A stretch of DNA of 64,000 nt from Hesseltinella vesiculosa (lineage: Eukaryota; Mucoromycota; Mucoromycetes; Mucorales; Cunninghamellaceae): contig MCGT01000039.1 in assembly GCA_002104935.1 (NCBI GenBank), forward strand, positions 1 to 64,000, given 5' to 3'. The translations under genes were made by a program, and so were the position numbers. The first letter of the stretch is position 1. Every line of letters starts with the position of its first letter. Under the pieces are notes generated by a model. The model had not been told where the DNA came from. It was given only the letters and a program-made list of their open reading frames with translations, and made no database searches. Shown in pieces: positions 1 through 8,485 of this stretch.

Positions 1-195
1 GTTACTTTGCCGCTGATCTCTGAATCAACTACGATACACGATCTATTAAACATGGAGCCCATTCCAGAACAACCCCCTCAACAACAGGCTCCCTACCTCC
101 AAACATAATGGAAACCCAGTTTTCCCAGTACCTTCCTTCAACTTTCCAAGACAATCCCTGCACCCGCTTATGATCACAACCAACAAACCTTACGA

Positions 196-1275
196 ATGTG
201 GTTTCGTGATTATGAAATAATAGCTGAACAACATGGCCTTGCGGACCTCACGCTTTTAGCAAAAGCAATACCCACGTTTATGCCGACAATCATAGCGCGA
301 TACGTATACTCCCTTCCTGAGACGGATCGACAGAGTTATGCTATTCTCAAAGACAAGCTCCTCCAACGATTTGGCTTACCAACTCTTCGTGAAGATGAAG
401 TCAACAAGCAACGTTTTAACCAGACCAAGCAACTGCCTCACCAGACAATTCCCGAGTACGCGTCCGTCTGGCAGTATCATCTCTCTCTTCTCTCCTCGCC
501 ACCTCACCAACCTGCTTTAATTGATTCCTTCTTGCATGGAATCCGTGACAAGGCCGCTCGATCACAAATTGCTGCCATGGTACACATGAAGGAAGAAATG
601 ATTCAAACCTGGAATGGCTTACAACAGCAGACTACCCAAGTCTTGACAGTTGACGACGTCATCAACATGGCCATTGATTTTGAACACAGAATCACACCAA
701 AGCCACCCATTTTTCCCACGTCATCCCCTGTAATCCAAAGCCAATATCGCGATGACCCCATGGATCTCTCGACTATACACCATTCAGCGTCGAACAGTGC
801 TTCTGGTTTATCTGCTCATATGGATCAAAATTTCTACTTGACTCCTCCAGAACAGCCTCGTTCAAGCCAACAGCGAGTACCACGATCCAATTCTGACGCA
901 AGTCCTCGACAAGCACGTGCTTATGACAAGCATGGCAATCCAATTTGTGACCACTGTCGTGGCAAGCACCGAACGATCGACTGCAAACAACACAAACCAC
1001 ACGTCAAGGGTAACCGCCCCAATTCCAAGCTCAAACAGCGAAGAAGCATATCCCCAACAACAACAACAATTCCAAACAACACAGTGTCAACGCCATCTCG
1101 TCTGATAAGGAAGTCTCACTCCAAATTGCCCATATGGAACGTGCGGATCACTCTGTTTTACCAATTACAAAACACAAGCTCAACAATTCTTCGGACGACA
1201 ACGAGTGTCTTACCATTCTTTGGGATTCGGGTGCCTCTCTCTCTGCTATCCATCCCCAAGTTGTCACCAACCTAG
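196..1275 (+). CDS. Gag-like protein of Ty3/gypsy element (359 aa open frame, N-terminus likely disrupted)
   Basis: Gag forms the capsid shell of the retrotransposon particle and binds its RNA. Residues ~1-170 look like a retrotransposon capsid domain, with a conserved 'PEYA..WQYHL' region. A short zinc knuckle, CDHCRGKHRTIDC, follows near residue 252. Its spacing is C-x2-C-x3-H-x4-C, one residue shorter than the classic CCHC box. From about 1100 on, the frame merely overlaps pol and encodes no recognisable gag. The same frame opens upstream at ATG 52 but is cut by TAA at 106, so ATG 196 may be only a relic start. Pol lies in the -1 frame relative to gag, which fits programmed -1 frameshifting somewhere between about 1020 and 1134. 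Confidence 0.75.
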   Translation: MWFRDYEIIAEQHGLADLTLLAKAIPTFMPTIIARYVYSLPETDRQSYAILKDKLLQRFGLPTLREDEVNKQRFNQTKQLPHQTIPEYASVWQYHLSLLSSPPHQPALIDSFLHGIRDKAARSQIAAMVHMKEEMIQTWNGLQQQTTQVLTVDDVINMAIDFEHRITPKPPIFPTSSPVIQSQYRDDPMDLSTIHHSASNSASGLSAHMDQNFYLTPPEQPRSSQQRVPRSNSDASPRQARAYDKHGNPICDHCRGKHRTIDCKQHKPHVKGNRPNSKLKQRRSISPTTTTIPNNTVSTPSRLIRKSHSKLPIWNVRITLFYQLQNTSSTILRTTTSVLPFFGIRVPLSLLSIPKLSPT

Positions 1276-4226
1276 GACTGCAGCTTGATCCAACCTCTCC
1301 GCGTGTACCTTTTCGCGACGTAAAAAATCAGGTCAACCACACCCATGGCCAGATCAAGATCAAACTTTTTGACAAATCACTCTCTCTGCACGTAATTCCG
1401 GATTTGTCAAAAGAAGTGATCTTAGGCTGGGATTCTATGTCGCTGCTCAAAGCTTCAGTGAACGCTACCGATCAATCTGTCTGTATTATAGTGAATGACA
1501 AGCCGGTGTGCTTTGCTATCAGCCCATACTCTTCTGAATCGCCCTCCCTCGAACAAGCCACGCTGAGCCCTGACCTCTCGCCTCACGTCACTGAAAACCA
1601 GAAAGCTGAACTTAAGAACATTTTGGATAATGCTCTTGTGCAAGTACCAGGAAGACCGTTGACTGTTACTTCTCTCATTGAATTTGGAATAGACACTGGT
1701 GATCATAAACCTGTCTACACACCACCTCGTCACTTCCACCCTGACACGCAAATCAAGATCGATTCAAAACTCAACGAACTAGTGAAGCTCGGTGTCATGG
1801 AAAAAAAGACATTCTCGCAATGGTCCTCTCAAGTCGTGCCCGTCACCAAACCGAACGGTGATATGCGTATCTGTGGTAACTATGTGAAGCTCAACAAGAT
1901 CACGAAGACAATCGAATACCCTTTCTTTGCTATGCATGCGTTGCTGCAATCGCTGGGTAATGCCTGTATTTTTTCAAAAATCGACCTTGCTTCCGGGTAT
2001 CATCAAATTCCAATTAGGGAAATGGACAAGGAAAAAACCACCCTCGCCACTCGTACTGGTTTTTACCAATACACGGTTATGCCCTTTGGTGTTCGCAATG
2101 CCCCTGCCGTTTTCCAGTCATTAATGGATCATGTCCTCGGTGCAATGAAGGCAACATGTGCATTTGCGTACCTCGACGACATCGTTGTTTTCTCTGCCTC
2201 AACCGAACAACATCTCCTCGATTTGCAATGTGTCCTCACCGCCCTCAAAGCTGCAAATTTGTCAATCAACCTATCCAAGTGCTCATTTTTGCTGAACCAA
2301 ATTCAGTACCTTGGATTCATCGTTGACAAAAATGACATCAATGCACTCGAACGATTCCTTGGCATGGCTGGTGTATACCAACGATTTATCTCCAAGTATC
2401 AAATCCTGGTGGAACCACTGCGCAGGCTTAAAAAAAAAGGTGTGCCCTACAATTTTGGCCCAGAACAAGTTGAATCATTCAAGAAAATTAAACAAGCCCT
2501 AGCTACTATGCCTACCCTTGGACAACCAAACTTTGAATTACCATTTGAACTACATTGTGATGCTGCATCAACGGCTGGAATTGCAACTGTTTTGGCTCAA
2601 CGACTCAATGATGTACCCAACCCTATCGCTTTTGCCTCTCGTGCACTGACTATCCACGAGCAACGATACTCGGTACAAGAGCAGGAAGCTCTTGCCATCG
2701 TATGGTCCATCAAAAAATTCCGCCCATTTCTCGAGCAGCGCCAATTTCTCGTGTTTACCGATCATTCCTCCCTGCAATGGCTTCTTGACACCAACCTTGA
2801 CCGCCAACCACGACTCTGGCGTTGGGCAATGCAACTTCAAGCTCTCAACTTCAAAGTCATCTATCTCAAAGGCAAATCCAATGTCGTGCCGGATGCTCTA
2901 TCTCGATCATGTGTCAACACTCTATTTTTTTCCTCGGCTCTGGACAACATTGATTGGCATATGGAACAGCAAAAAGACGCAAGGATCAAAGCCATCACGG
3001 AGAACAAACCATTGGACAAGGCTTACGTGATTACAAAGGATATATTATATCGTGTCTCCAAGCACCATCTGGCCCACTCAAAAAATTCTCTCGACGTTGT
3101 AGTACCTGAACAACTGGTGAACACTATCCTCAACTGGTATCACTGCTCCCATTTTGGTGCTCACGCTAGTGCAAAAAAGTTAAGCTTTCAAATCCGTGCT
3201 GCCCATCTGTTTTGGCCCACACTGGAACAAGACGCTGCCAGGTTCACTAAAGCTTGCCCAACTTGTCAACAAATTAAAGGTCACCGCCGTATCACCGCAT
3301 TGACACCAATGTCCAACACTGCCGCTGTCACGCCTTTTGACAAGATTGCTCTTGACTTTTATGGTCCTCTACCTGAATCAACTCAAGGTAACAAGTACAT
3401 CTTGGTCGCTATCGATACATTCACCCGCTTCGTTGAAATTTATCCTGTGAAATCCACCTCTGCTGACAACCTGGCTACAACATTTTTCTCGAATTTTATC
3501 CTTGATCATGGTGTCCCATCTGTTTTGTTTTCCGACAACGGCCCCCCGTTCACTTCGGCTTTCGTGAAACAACTGTCAATTCACCTTGGAATCACGCCCA
3601 CGTTCTCACCCCCCCATCACCCTCAATCCAACGGTCTGGCTGAATCATTTATGGAAACTCTACGTTCTCTTATTATGACCTACACCAACCACGATGATAT
3701 CAAACTAAACTGGGACAAGCATCTCCGCATAATCCGCTTTGCTTACAACAATTCTTATCATCAAGCTATCAAGAACACTCCATTTTTCTTGACCCACGGT
3801 CGCCATGCTCGTACGCCTTTAACCCCGTCTCAACTGACCCAACAAACCGACCATTCCACGTCTCAAGTATCTGACCTTTCAACTCAACATGCTCAATTTT
3901 CCAACGAGTTAACGAAACGACTGGAAATCGCGTTCCAGGCTGTTTGGGATAGTCGGGTGACTCACAATAACGCTGCCGCAAGCTGCCCATTCAAAGTCAA
4001 TGACATGATGTATTTGTTCAATTTCAAAACGTCTTCCGCCAGGAACCCACGCAAGCTCCAACCAGACTGGATTGGACCATACCAAATTGCTGCACAGAAC
4101 TCTCAAGGCTACCCTGTTTTTGACCTAGTTGATCCCAAAAACATGGCAAACTCCAAGACACTAAAAAACGTGCACGCGTCTCACCTCAAGCCATTTTTCC
4201 CACCACCTTCCCCAGCTACTCAATAA
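1134..4226 (+). CDS. Pol polyprotein of Ty3/gypsy element (protease-RT-RNase H-integrase)
   Basis: This polyprotein copies element RNA into DNA and integrates it. Domains in order: aspartic protease with WDSGASLSAI near residue 30; reverse transcriptase (~200-400) with active site FAYLDDIVVF; RNase H (~455-580) starting at HCDAAST; integrase with an HHCC zinc region ending CPTCQQ (~720) and a DDE core at ALDFYGPL, FSDNGPPFTS and NGLAESFMETL. The pol frame is open upstream of ATG 1134 to at least 1053, so translation probably enters by -1 frameshift rather than at this ATG. About 20-25 residues normally found between LGxxV and the conserved RxFLG motif are missing near nucleotide 2340. No chromodomain is seen at the C-terminus. 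Confidence 0.9.
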   Translation: MERADHSVLPITKHKLNNSSDDNECLTILWDSGASLSAIHPQVVTNLGLQLDPTSPRVPFRDVKNQVNHTHGQIKIKLFDKSLSLHVIPDLSKEVILGWDSMSLLKASVNATDQSVCIIVNDKPVCFAISPYSSESPSLEQATLSPDLSPHVTENQKAELKNILDNALVQVPGRPLTVTSLIEFGIDTGDHKPVYTPPRHFHPDTQIKIDSKLNELVKLGVMEKKTFSQWSSQVVPVTKPNGDMRICGNYVKLNKITKTIEYPFFAMHALLQSLGNACIFSKIDLASGYHQIPIREMDKEKTTLATRTGFYQYTVMPFGVRNAPAVFQSLMDHVLGAMKATCAFAYLDDIVVFSASTEQHLLDLQCVLTALKAANLSINLSKCSFLLNQIQYLGFIVDKNDINALERFLGMAGVYQRFISKYQILVEPLRRLKKKGVPYNFGPEQVESFKKIKQALATMPTLGQPNFELPFELHCDAASTAGIATVLAQRLNDVPNPIAFASRALTIHEQRYSVQEQEALAIVWSIKKFRPFLEQRQFLVFTDHSSLQWLLDTNLDRQPRLWRWAMQLQALNFKVIYLKGKSNVVPDALSRSCVNTLFFSSALDNIDWHMEQQKDARIKAITENKPLDKAYVITKDILYRVSKHHLAHSKNSLDVVVPEQLVNTILNWYHCSHFGAHASAKKLSFQIRAAHLFWPTLEQDAARFTKACPTCQQIKGHRRITALTPMSNTAAVTPFDKIALDFYGPLPESTQGNKYILVAIDTFTRFVEIYPVKSTSADNLATTFFSNFILDHGVPSVLFSDNGPPFTSAFVKQLSIHLGITPTFSPPHHPQSNGLAESFMETLRSLIMTYTNHDDIKLNWDKHLRIIRFAYNNSYHQAIKNTPFFLTHGRHARTPLTPSQLTQQTDHSTSQVSDLSTQHAQFSNELTKRLEIAFQAVWDSRVTHNNAAASCPFKVNDMMYLFNFKTSSARNPRKLQPDWIGPYQIAAQNSQGYPVFDLVDPKNMANSKTLKNVHASHLKPFFPPPSPATQ

Positions 4227-4446
4227 GCTCATCACACCTCTGCCCATCTAGTCCACACATCTTTTGCATCCTTGATTTTATTTCCCTTATGATTTCGTTT
4301 CCGGGGCATGTGTAACAATACATAAAAATAACCCAAATCAAGTATGAAATAAAAACAACCTCTTTTTCGCTTATCCCCAGTCACCACAGCATTGTGCGGT
4401 GGTTGAATTTGGCAAACCCAAATTCTTTCATTTTTAGAAAAACAAA

Positions 4447-4690
4447 GCAAATGCTATACAGCACTTTTTAGTGATTGGATCGATGTGAGATTTTATATAG
4501 GTACGCAAATGCATGATTGATGATGGTGCTCAAAAAATCAGGGTGATTGATGAAGGTTGCCAAGCCAACGTTTGATCAGTTTCGTTTTGACGTCTCCGAT
4601 CCATAAGCTAAAAAAATGATAAAATCGGCCATTTTCATCAGGGAACCCCCCCCAGGCCATCAATCAAAAATCACAGCGCAAAATTGATCT
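4447..4690 (+). repeat. Dispersed ~240-bp repeat family, copy A
   Basis: This segment aligns by eye to 37216-37450, to part of 16452-16600, and in reverse complement to 54636-54852. Shared landmarks in order are a CAGCAC start, CGCAAATGCATGA.TGATGATGG, TCAGG..GATTG.TGAAGG, CCAACGTTTGATCA.TTTC, a CGGCCATTTTC..GGGA.CCCC block and TCAAAAATC.CAG.GCAAAATTG. It follows gypsy pol by about 220 bp and is preceded by a purine-rich stretch, so it could be the element's 3' LTR. A MITE or SINE-like repeat is the alternative. No coding potential was recognised. Confidence 0.7.
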
Positions 4691-4799
4691 AAATAAACTC
4701 ACCCCAAATTCTCCATGCTATTACAAAATGGTGAGAAATAGCCTTTGTTAAAATCGCAACTCTCTCAGGCAGTGCAGGGAAGAACGACTAGCCAGCAAA

Positions 4800-4960
4800 C
4801 ATGCACTGTAAATGATCTCGCACACACTTGATTTTGCTTGCTCGCACATTTGTAAATTTTAGCGGTTTGTCCGATTGGGTCACCCGCCAAAAATGTTATT
4901 TCACATATCAAAGAAATACCTGACAGCCGCCAAATAGCGACCATTTTGCATCCGGGCTTG
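4800..4960 (+). repeat. Degenerate relative of the mariner right terminal inverted repeat
   Basis: The order of motifs here matches the right end of the transposon at 54030-54191: cytosine/GCAC-rich repeats, TTTAGCGGTTTG.CC.ATTGG, a CCGCCAAA box and a terminal CCATTTTGCATCCGG resembling GGTGGAAATCCGG. The match is patchy, so this is probably an old or related-family transposon end rather than a recent copy. The neighbouring C2H2 finger fragment may come from the same dead element. Confidence 0.4.
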
Positions 4961-5287
4961 CTACAAGAAATAAACTGCATTTTATTGGGCGATTGCAAGT
5001 CCTGTCAAGAAAAAAAAGTGAAACAGGTCCAAGAAAATAAAATGACCAGCACGAATGTGAACTTGAGGCAGCCACCCTCACATAGCTTGTGCAGACAACA
5101 TTTTCAGCCGCAGTCCGATTGGTCCATGGCTCCTACTGTCTCGTTATTCCAGGCAACCACCAAGCCAAACAACATCCGTCGCTTCCTGGCAACGGGCCCC
5201 ATTCGGCCCATTGGAAATCAATGAGCCCATTGACTACCATAAAATGATTTTGAGGGTCTGGAGGTGGAAACCTCATGCAAGCTGGAT

Positions 5288-5730
5288 TCAAGCGCGTCTC
5301 TTGTTTTGTCCTGCACTTTCTCCGGGCTGCTCTGTTGTTGGTTCATCGTCAATGCTGTTTACGCTTTCCTGGTGCATAGCCACAGCATCATCACTGGTGG
5401 TGGCAATCTCTAGCCCCTGCGCTATATCATTGCTGGTGATCTGGCGTGGTTGAGGTGTCGTCGGTAATGTCGCTGCATGGTCAACATAATAATGGTTTGT
5501 CAGTTCGTGTATCACTTCGTAATGTTGGAAACAAGCAAGGCAACCAAACTGCTCTTCGTAGAAGCATGCTTGGTAGATGTCTTGACGTAAGTAAAATTGT
5601 CATTGTTGCGTCGTCGAGTCCTTGATCTCTCTGGAATCGTAATGAAATGCTGAGATTCTAGATGAATTCGGAGCTTTTGAGGTCGAGCAAATTTCTTGTT
5701 ACATTCAAAGCAAACAGCTACAATTTTCAA
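5288..5730 (-). pseudogene. C2H2 zinc-finger protein fragment
   Basis: Reading on the minus strand from about 5730, the frame encodes a single classical zinc finger, CFECNKKFARPQ then KLRIHLESQH (C-x2-C-x12-H-x4-H), followed by a basic RTRRR stretch. The frame has no ATG at its start but is preceded by a possible splice acceptor (CTAG). It ends after a further ~40 residues. A second open frame (5288-5515, ending GQNKRRA) could be a following exon or unrelated. No other exon is recognised, so the segment is best read as a remnant, perhaps of a DNA transposon-associated DNA-binding protein. Confidence 0.35.
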
Positions 5731-5924
5731 CTAGTTTTGGCATCGAAGAAAAAAAAAAAGTGAAAAGAAAAACGGATACAGTGCAAAAACTGCCAGTGTT
5801 GATCATTTAAGAATTTGATTGGCCAGCTGGCTGTACATTTTTTTTCCGTTGTGCAAAGACGCTTTGCCACTGGACGAATGACCTCTTTCTTCTCTTTTTC
5901 GCTTTTTTTCTACTTTTTTTTAGC

Positions 5925-7255
5925 ATGGCCAATGCCACCATGTTAAAGACTCTTGGGAAGCTGGTACAAGCATATTCGTATGACTTTCCTCCTTACCATT
6001 TGACGGATTTCACTGACTCTCTGGGAGGTGCATGGTAACCGAGATCCCACCTTTTTTTTTTGTTCATTCTAATCGGTTTATGCTATTTTTTTTAGGTTTG
6101 TTTCTCCAGCTCACCATGGGTTGGAAATTGTGTGTTTGGTACCTGTGTTTATTGGATTAACCATTTACTTTGGAAGCAAAGCCTTTGGCGCACAGTAAGT
6201 TCCAAGTTGAAAGCAGAAAAAGGTGGGTGGTGGGTGGTGTGAGTTTTGTTGTTGTTGAAGTGGTGTGCCTAGTTTTTTTCCCCCATATCCCCAAAACAAG
6301 TCAAATGGTGATCGGGGTTGCGTGGGAAGCAACAAGTGATCGGATACTTTTTCCCGGATTTTTCATTTTATTTTTCCTTTCCAAGCACTGCCAACCACCG
6401 CCTGTTGACCTCGGTGCACCCGATTCCTCAAGCGACTTGGATCGAACGACTCTTGCTGGCGACATTGATGTTTTCGTTTGGTGTGACTTGTGTGCACAAG
6501 GCCGTTACTGACACGTTACTGTTCCTCCTGCAGGTAACCCATTGTCACGATATGATAGGCTCAGCTTTGACCCCCCTCTCTCTTTTATCTCAGCCGTGCC
6601 ATATCAGTGCTTTCCTTTTGATTGTTGTCATGGTGTGGCCATTTGACAGCCAACCTTGGGTACCTCGCCTCTTACTCAATATTTATTATTACACGTTATG
6701 GGGAGCCATCCTTGCATTGATCTTCCCAGATCTTCGTGACCATGACATGTTTTTGGAAGTGTTCAATTTCTTTCTAGGTAATCGGACGTGGGCATCGTAA
6801 AAAAAAAAAAAAAAAGGAGGACCCGTGGGCTTACGTTTCTTTTTTTTTTTTTTTTTGATGGTACAGAACATTCTCTGGATATCATTGTGCCGATGTATTT
6901 GATCAATAACCCTCGTTATGTGACTCTCCCGCCCTCCTTGAACATGGCCCTCTTTTCCTTCTTTTTGTATGCTGCCTATCACAGCCCTGTGCTACATTTA
7001 TTTTCATTATGGTCAGGCTTCAATCTGAATTATACCCTGGTTCCTCCTGCATGTAAGTTTTCTCGTTTGCCCTGGCCACGTTTGACCCTTTTTTAAAAAA
7101 TAGTGGGCTTCCTGATTTCCTCGGGCGTATATTATCGCTACATCATGTACTCAGCTGCTTTGATCAACATGTTTTGGACCCGTTACTTGTTCATGGATAA
7201 CTTCCATCGATTGGAGCGCATGATCACCCAGCATCGCAAATTGAAATCCGCATAG
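5925..7255 (+). CDS. TMEM164-like multi-pass membrane protein
   Basis: Six exons join cleanly in frame (5925-6034, 6096-6194, 6386-6533, 6594-6777, 6867-7052, 7104-7255) to give about 292 residues. The protein has several hydrophobic segments and matches the TMEM164 family: LEIVCLVPVF early on, LLQPCHISAF across an exon junction (the NPCH motif of animal TMEM164), LWGAILALIFPD, then SLNMALFSFFLYAAYHSPVL and FNLNYTLVPPA. Animal TMEM164 is a membrane protein linked to ether-phospholipid acyl transfer and ferroptosis; the fungal role is unknown. The start at 5925 is preceded by a pyrimidine-rich leader. An in-frame ATG at 5940 is the alternative. Introns contain uninterrupted T runs just before the acceptor. 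Confidence 0.8.
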
Positions 7256-7555
7256 ACATATCTCATCTTTCCCTCGCATTTCCCCAACATGCATCCTATT
7301 GATTCTTTCTCCCTCGGCAGTGAATAACATGACCTTCTTTTTTTTTTTTTTTTATCCCTTGGAATCATATTACTTTTTTTTCAATTGACGTGCATAACAC
7401 AGGTTGAGATGCGTGGTCGGAGATGTTCATCACGTCTCTAAATGCGTCAGGAGTCTGTTTCCAACTTTGGCAGAGTTTAACCAGATCTTGGAATTTTTTT
7501 TTTTTTTTTTTGCACTTCTCCTTTTTACCCTCTCTATTTTTCAAATTTTTAAACA

Positions 7556-8299
7556 ATGACAACGACGTTACCATTAACAGCTTTCAAGATTGAAACGTTT
7601 GCTGATGAAATCCTATCACAATTCGATGAAAAACGCCAACATCTGTATCACTTGACCCCTCCAGCTTCCGATGCTGGTCTCCCCGAAACTGACCCTCCAG
7701 TTGAAACGAACGAACAAGACGATGACGATGAAGCTTGCCACCTCGATCGAGAACCACTGCCGGCGCAAGATCAACCTCCAGCATCTGATCTACACCAGGC
7801 ACAAGACCAGACAACCCCAGACATCGATCCGTCGCTGTCCATCCCCGACACACCCGACCAGCCCGAGCCTAACAAAGCCAAGACGTTCAACAGCCATCCG
7901 TCTCGTTCTCGTCAGCGAGGCTCCATCCGATACAAAAACCTCCTGCGCCGTTCGTCCACTTACTTACGTCAACGGTTCTTTGCTGCTTCGAATACCCAGC
8001 CACCCGTCCCGTCTCCATTGACCGCCCAACCCGACGATGCAAAATCGAGCCCCAAAGAGAAAACCAACCCACCACCTGACCCAATGCCTCCCACCAACCT
8101 ATCTGTGACACCGCAGCTTGATCCTGCACCTCCTTATGCGTCACCCGCCCACTACCCACCGAAACCGCTTGTCTATGCACCCGTCCATCCACCGAATGAT
8201 CAGCCCCATCGCTCGTCTCTACCCACCTTGGCTGCCTGGCGCGCTTCCTTTCTTCAATCCACCGCCATCCATTTAAGAAGAAGAGCCTCGCATGTTTAG
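7556..8299 (+). CDS. Proline-rich low-complexity hypothetical protein
   Basis: A single uninterrupted frame of 247 residues starts at an ATG after a pyrimidine-rich leader. The first ~40 residues (FKIETFADEILSQFDEKRQH) look helical. The rest is rich in Pro, Asp and Gln, with a basic patch RHRSRQRGSIRYK-like near residue 118 and many PxxP segments towards the C-terminus, so it is probably intrinsically disordered. It ends with a basic RRRASHV tail. No family is recognised. It lies 3' to 3' with the MUS81 gene on the other strand. The coding call rests on length, a normal ATG and the absence of homopolymer runs inside the frame. Confidence 0.5.
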   Translation: MTTTLPLTAFKIETFADEILSQFDEKRQHLYHLTPPASDAGLPETDPPVETNEQDDDDEACHLDREPLPAQDQPPASDLHQAQDQTTPDIDPSLSIPDTPDQPEPNKAKTFNSHPSRSRQRGSIRYKNLLRRSSTYLRQRFFAASNTQPPVPSPLTAQPDDAKSSPKEKTNPPPDPMPPTNLSVTPQLDPAPPYASPAHYPPKPLVYAPVHPPNDQPHRSSLPTLAAWRASFLQSTAIHLRRRASHV

Positions 8300-8485
8300 A
8301 CCGAAAATTACTTCGCCTGTCAAAAAATGACACCTCCTCCTTGCTTGGGGTTCCCATGGTTCCTCCCTTTTTGTTTTCCTACATGTTTTGTATCCCCCCC
8401 CCTGATCTCCTTTTTTTTTTCAAATGATGCCTTTTTGTTTATTTATTTTATTACATCCAATAACAGTAAAAGCCTTTCTAGCTCC

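Larger units (their letters stand above)
1..4226 (+). mobile_element. Ty3/gypsy LTR retrotransposon, partial and decayed
   Basis: A gag-like frame and a pol frame lie in the order expected of Ty3/gypsy elements (protease, reverse transcriptase, RNase H, integrase). The 5' LTR and primer-binding site are not in the window. An ATG at 52 is in the gag frame but meets TAA at 106, so gag is either broken by a nonsense mutation or restarts at 196. Pol has lost about 20 residues between the reverse transcriptase core and the conserved FLG motif. No convincing 3' LTR follows, although a dispersed repeat begins near 4447 after a purine-rich stretch and could be one. The copy is therefore probably not autonomous. 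Confidence 0.9.
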
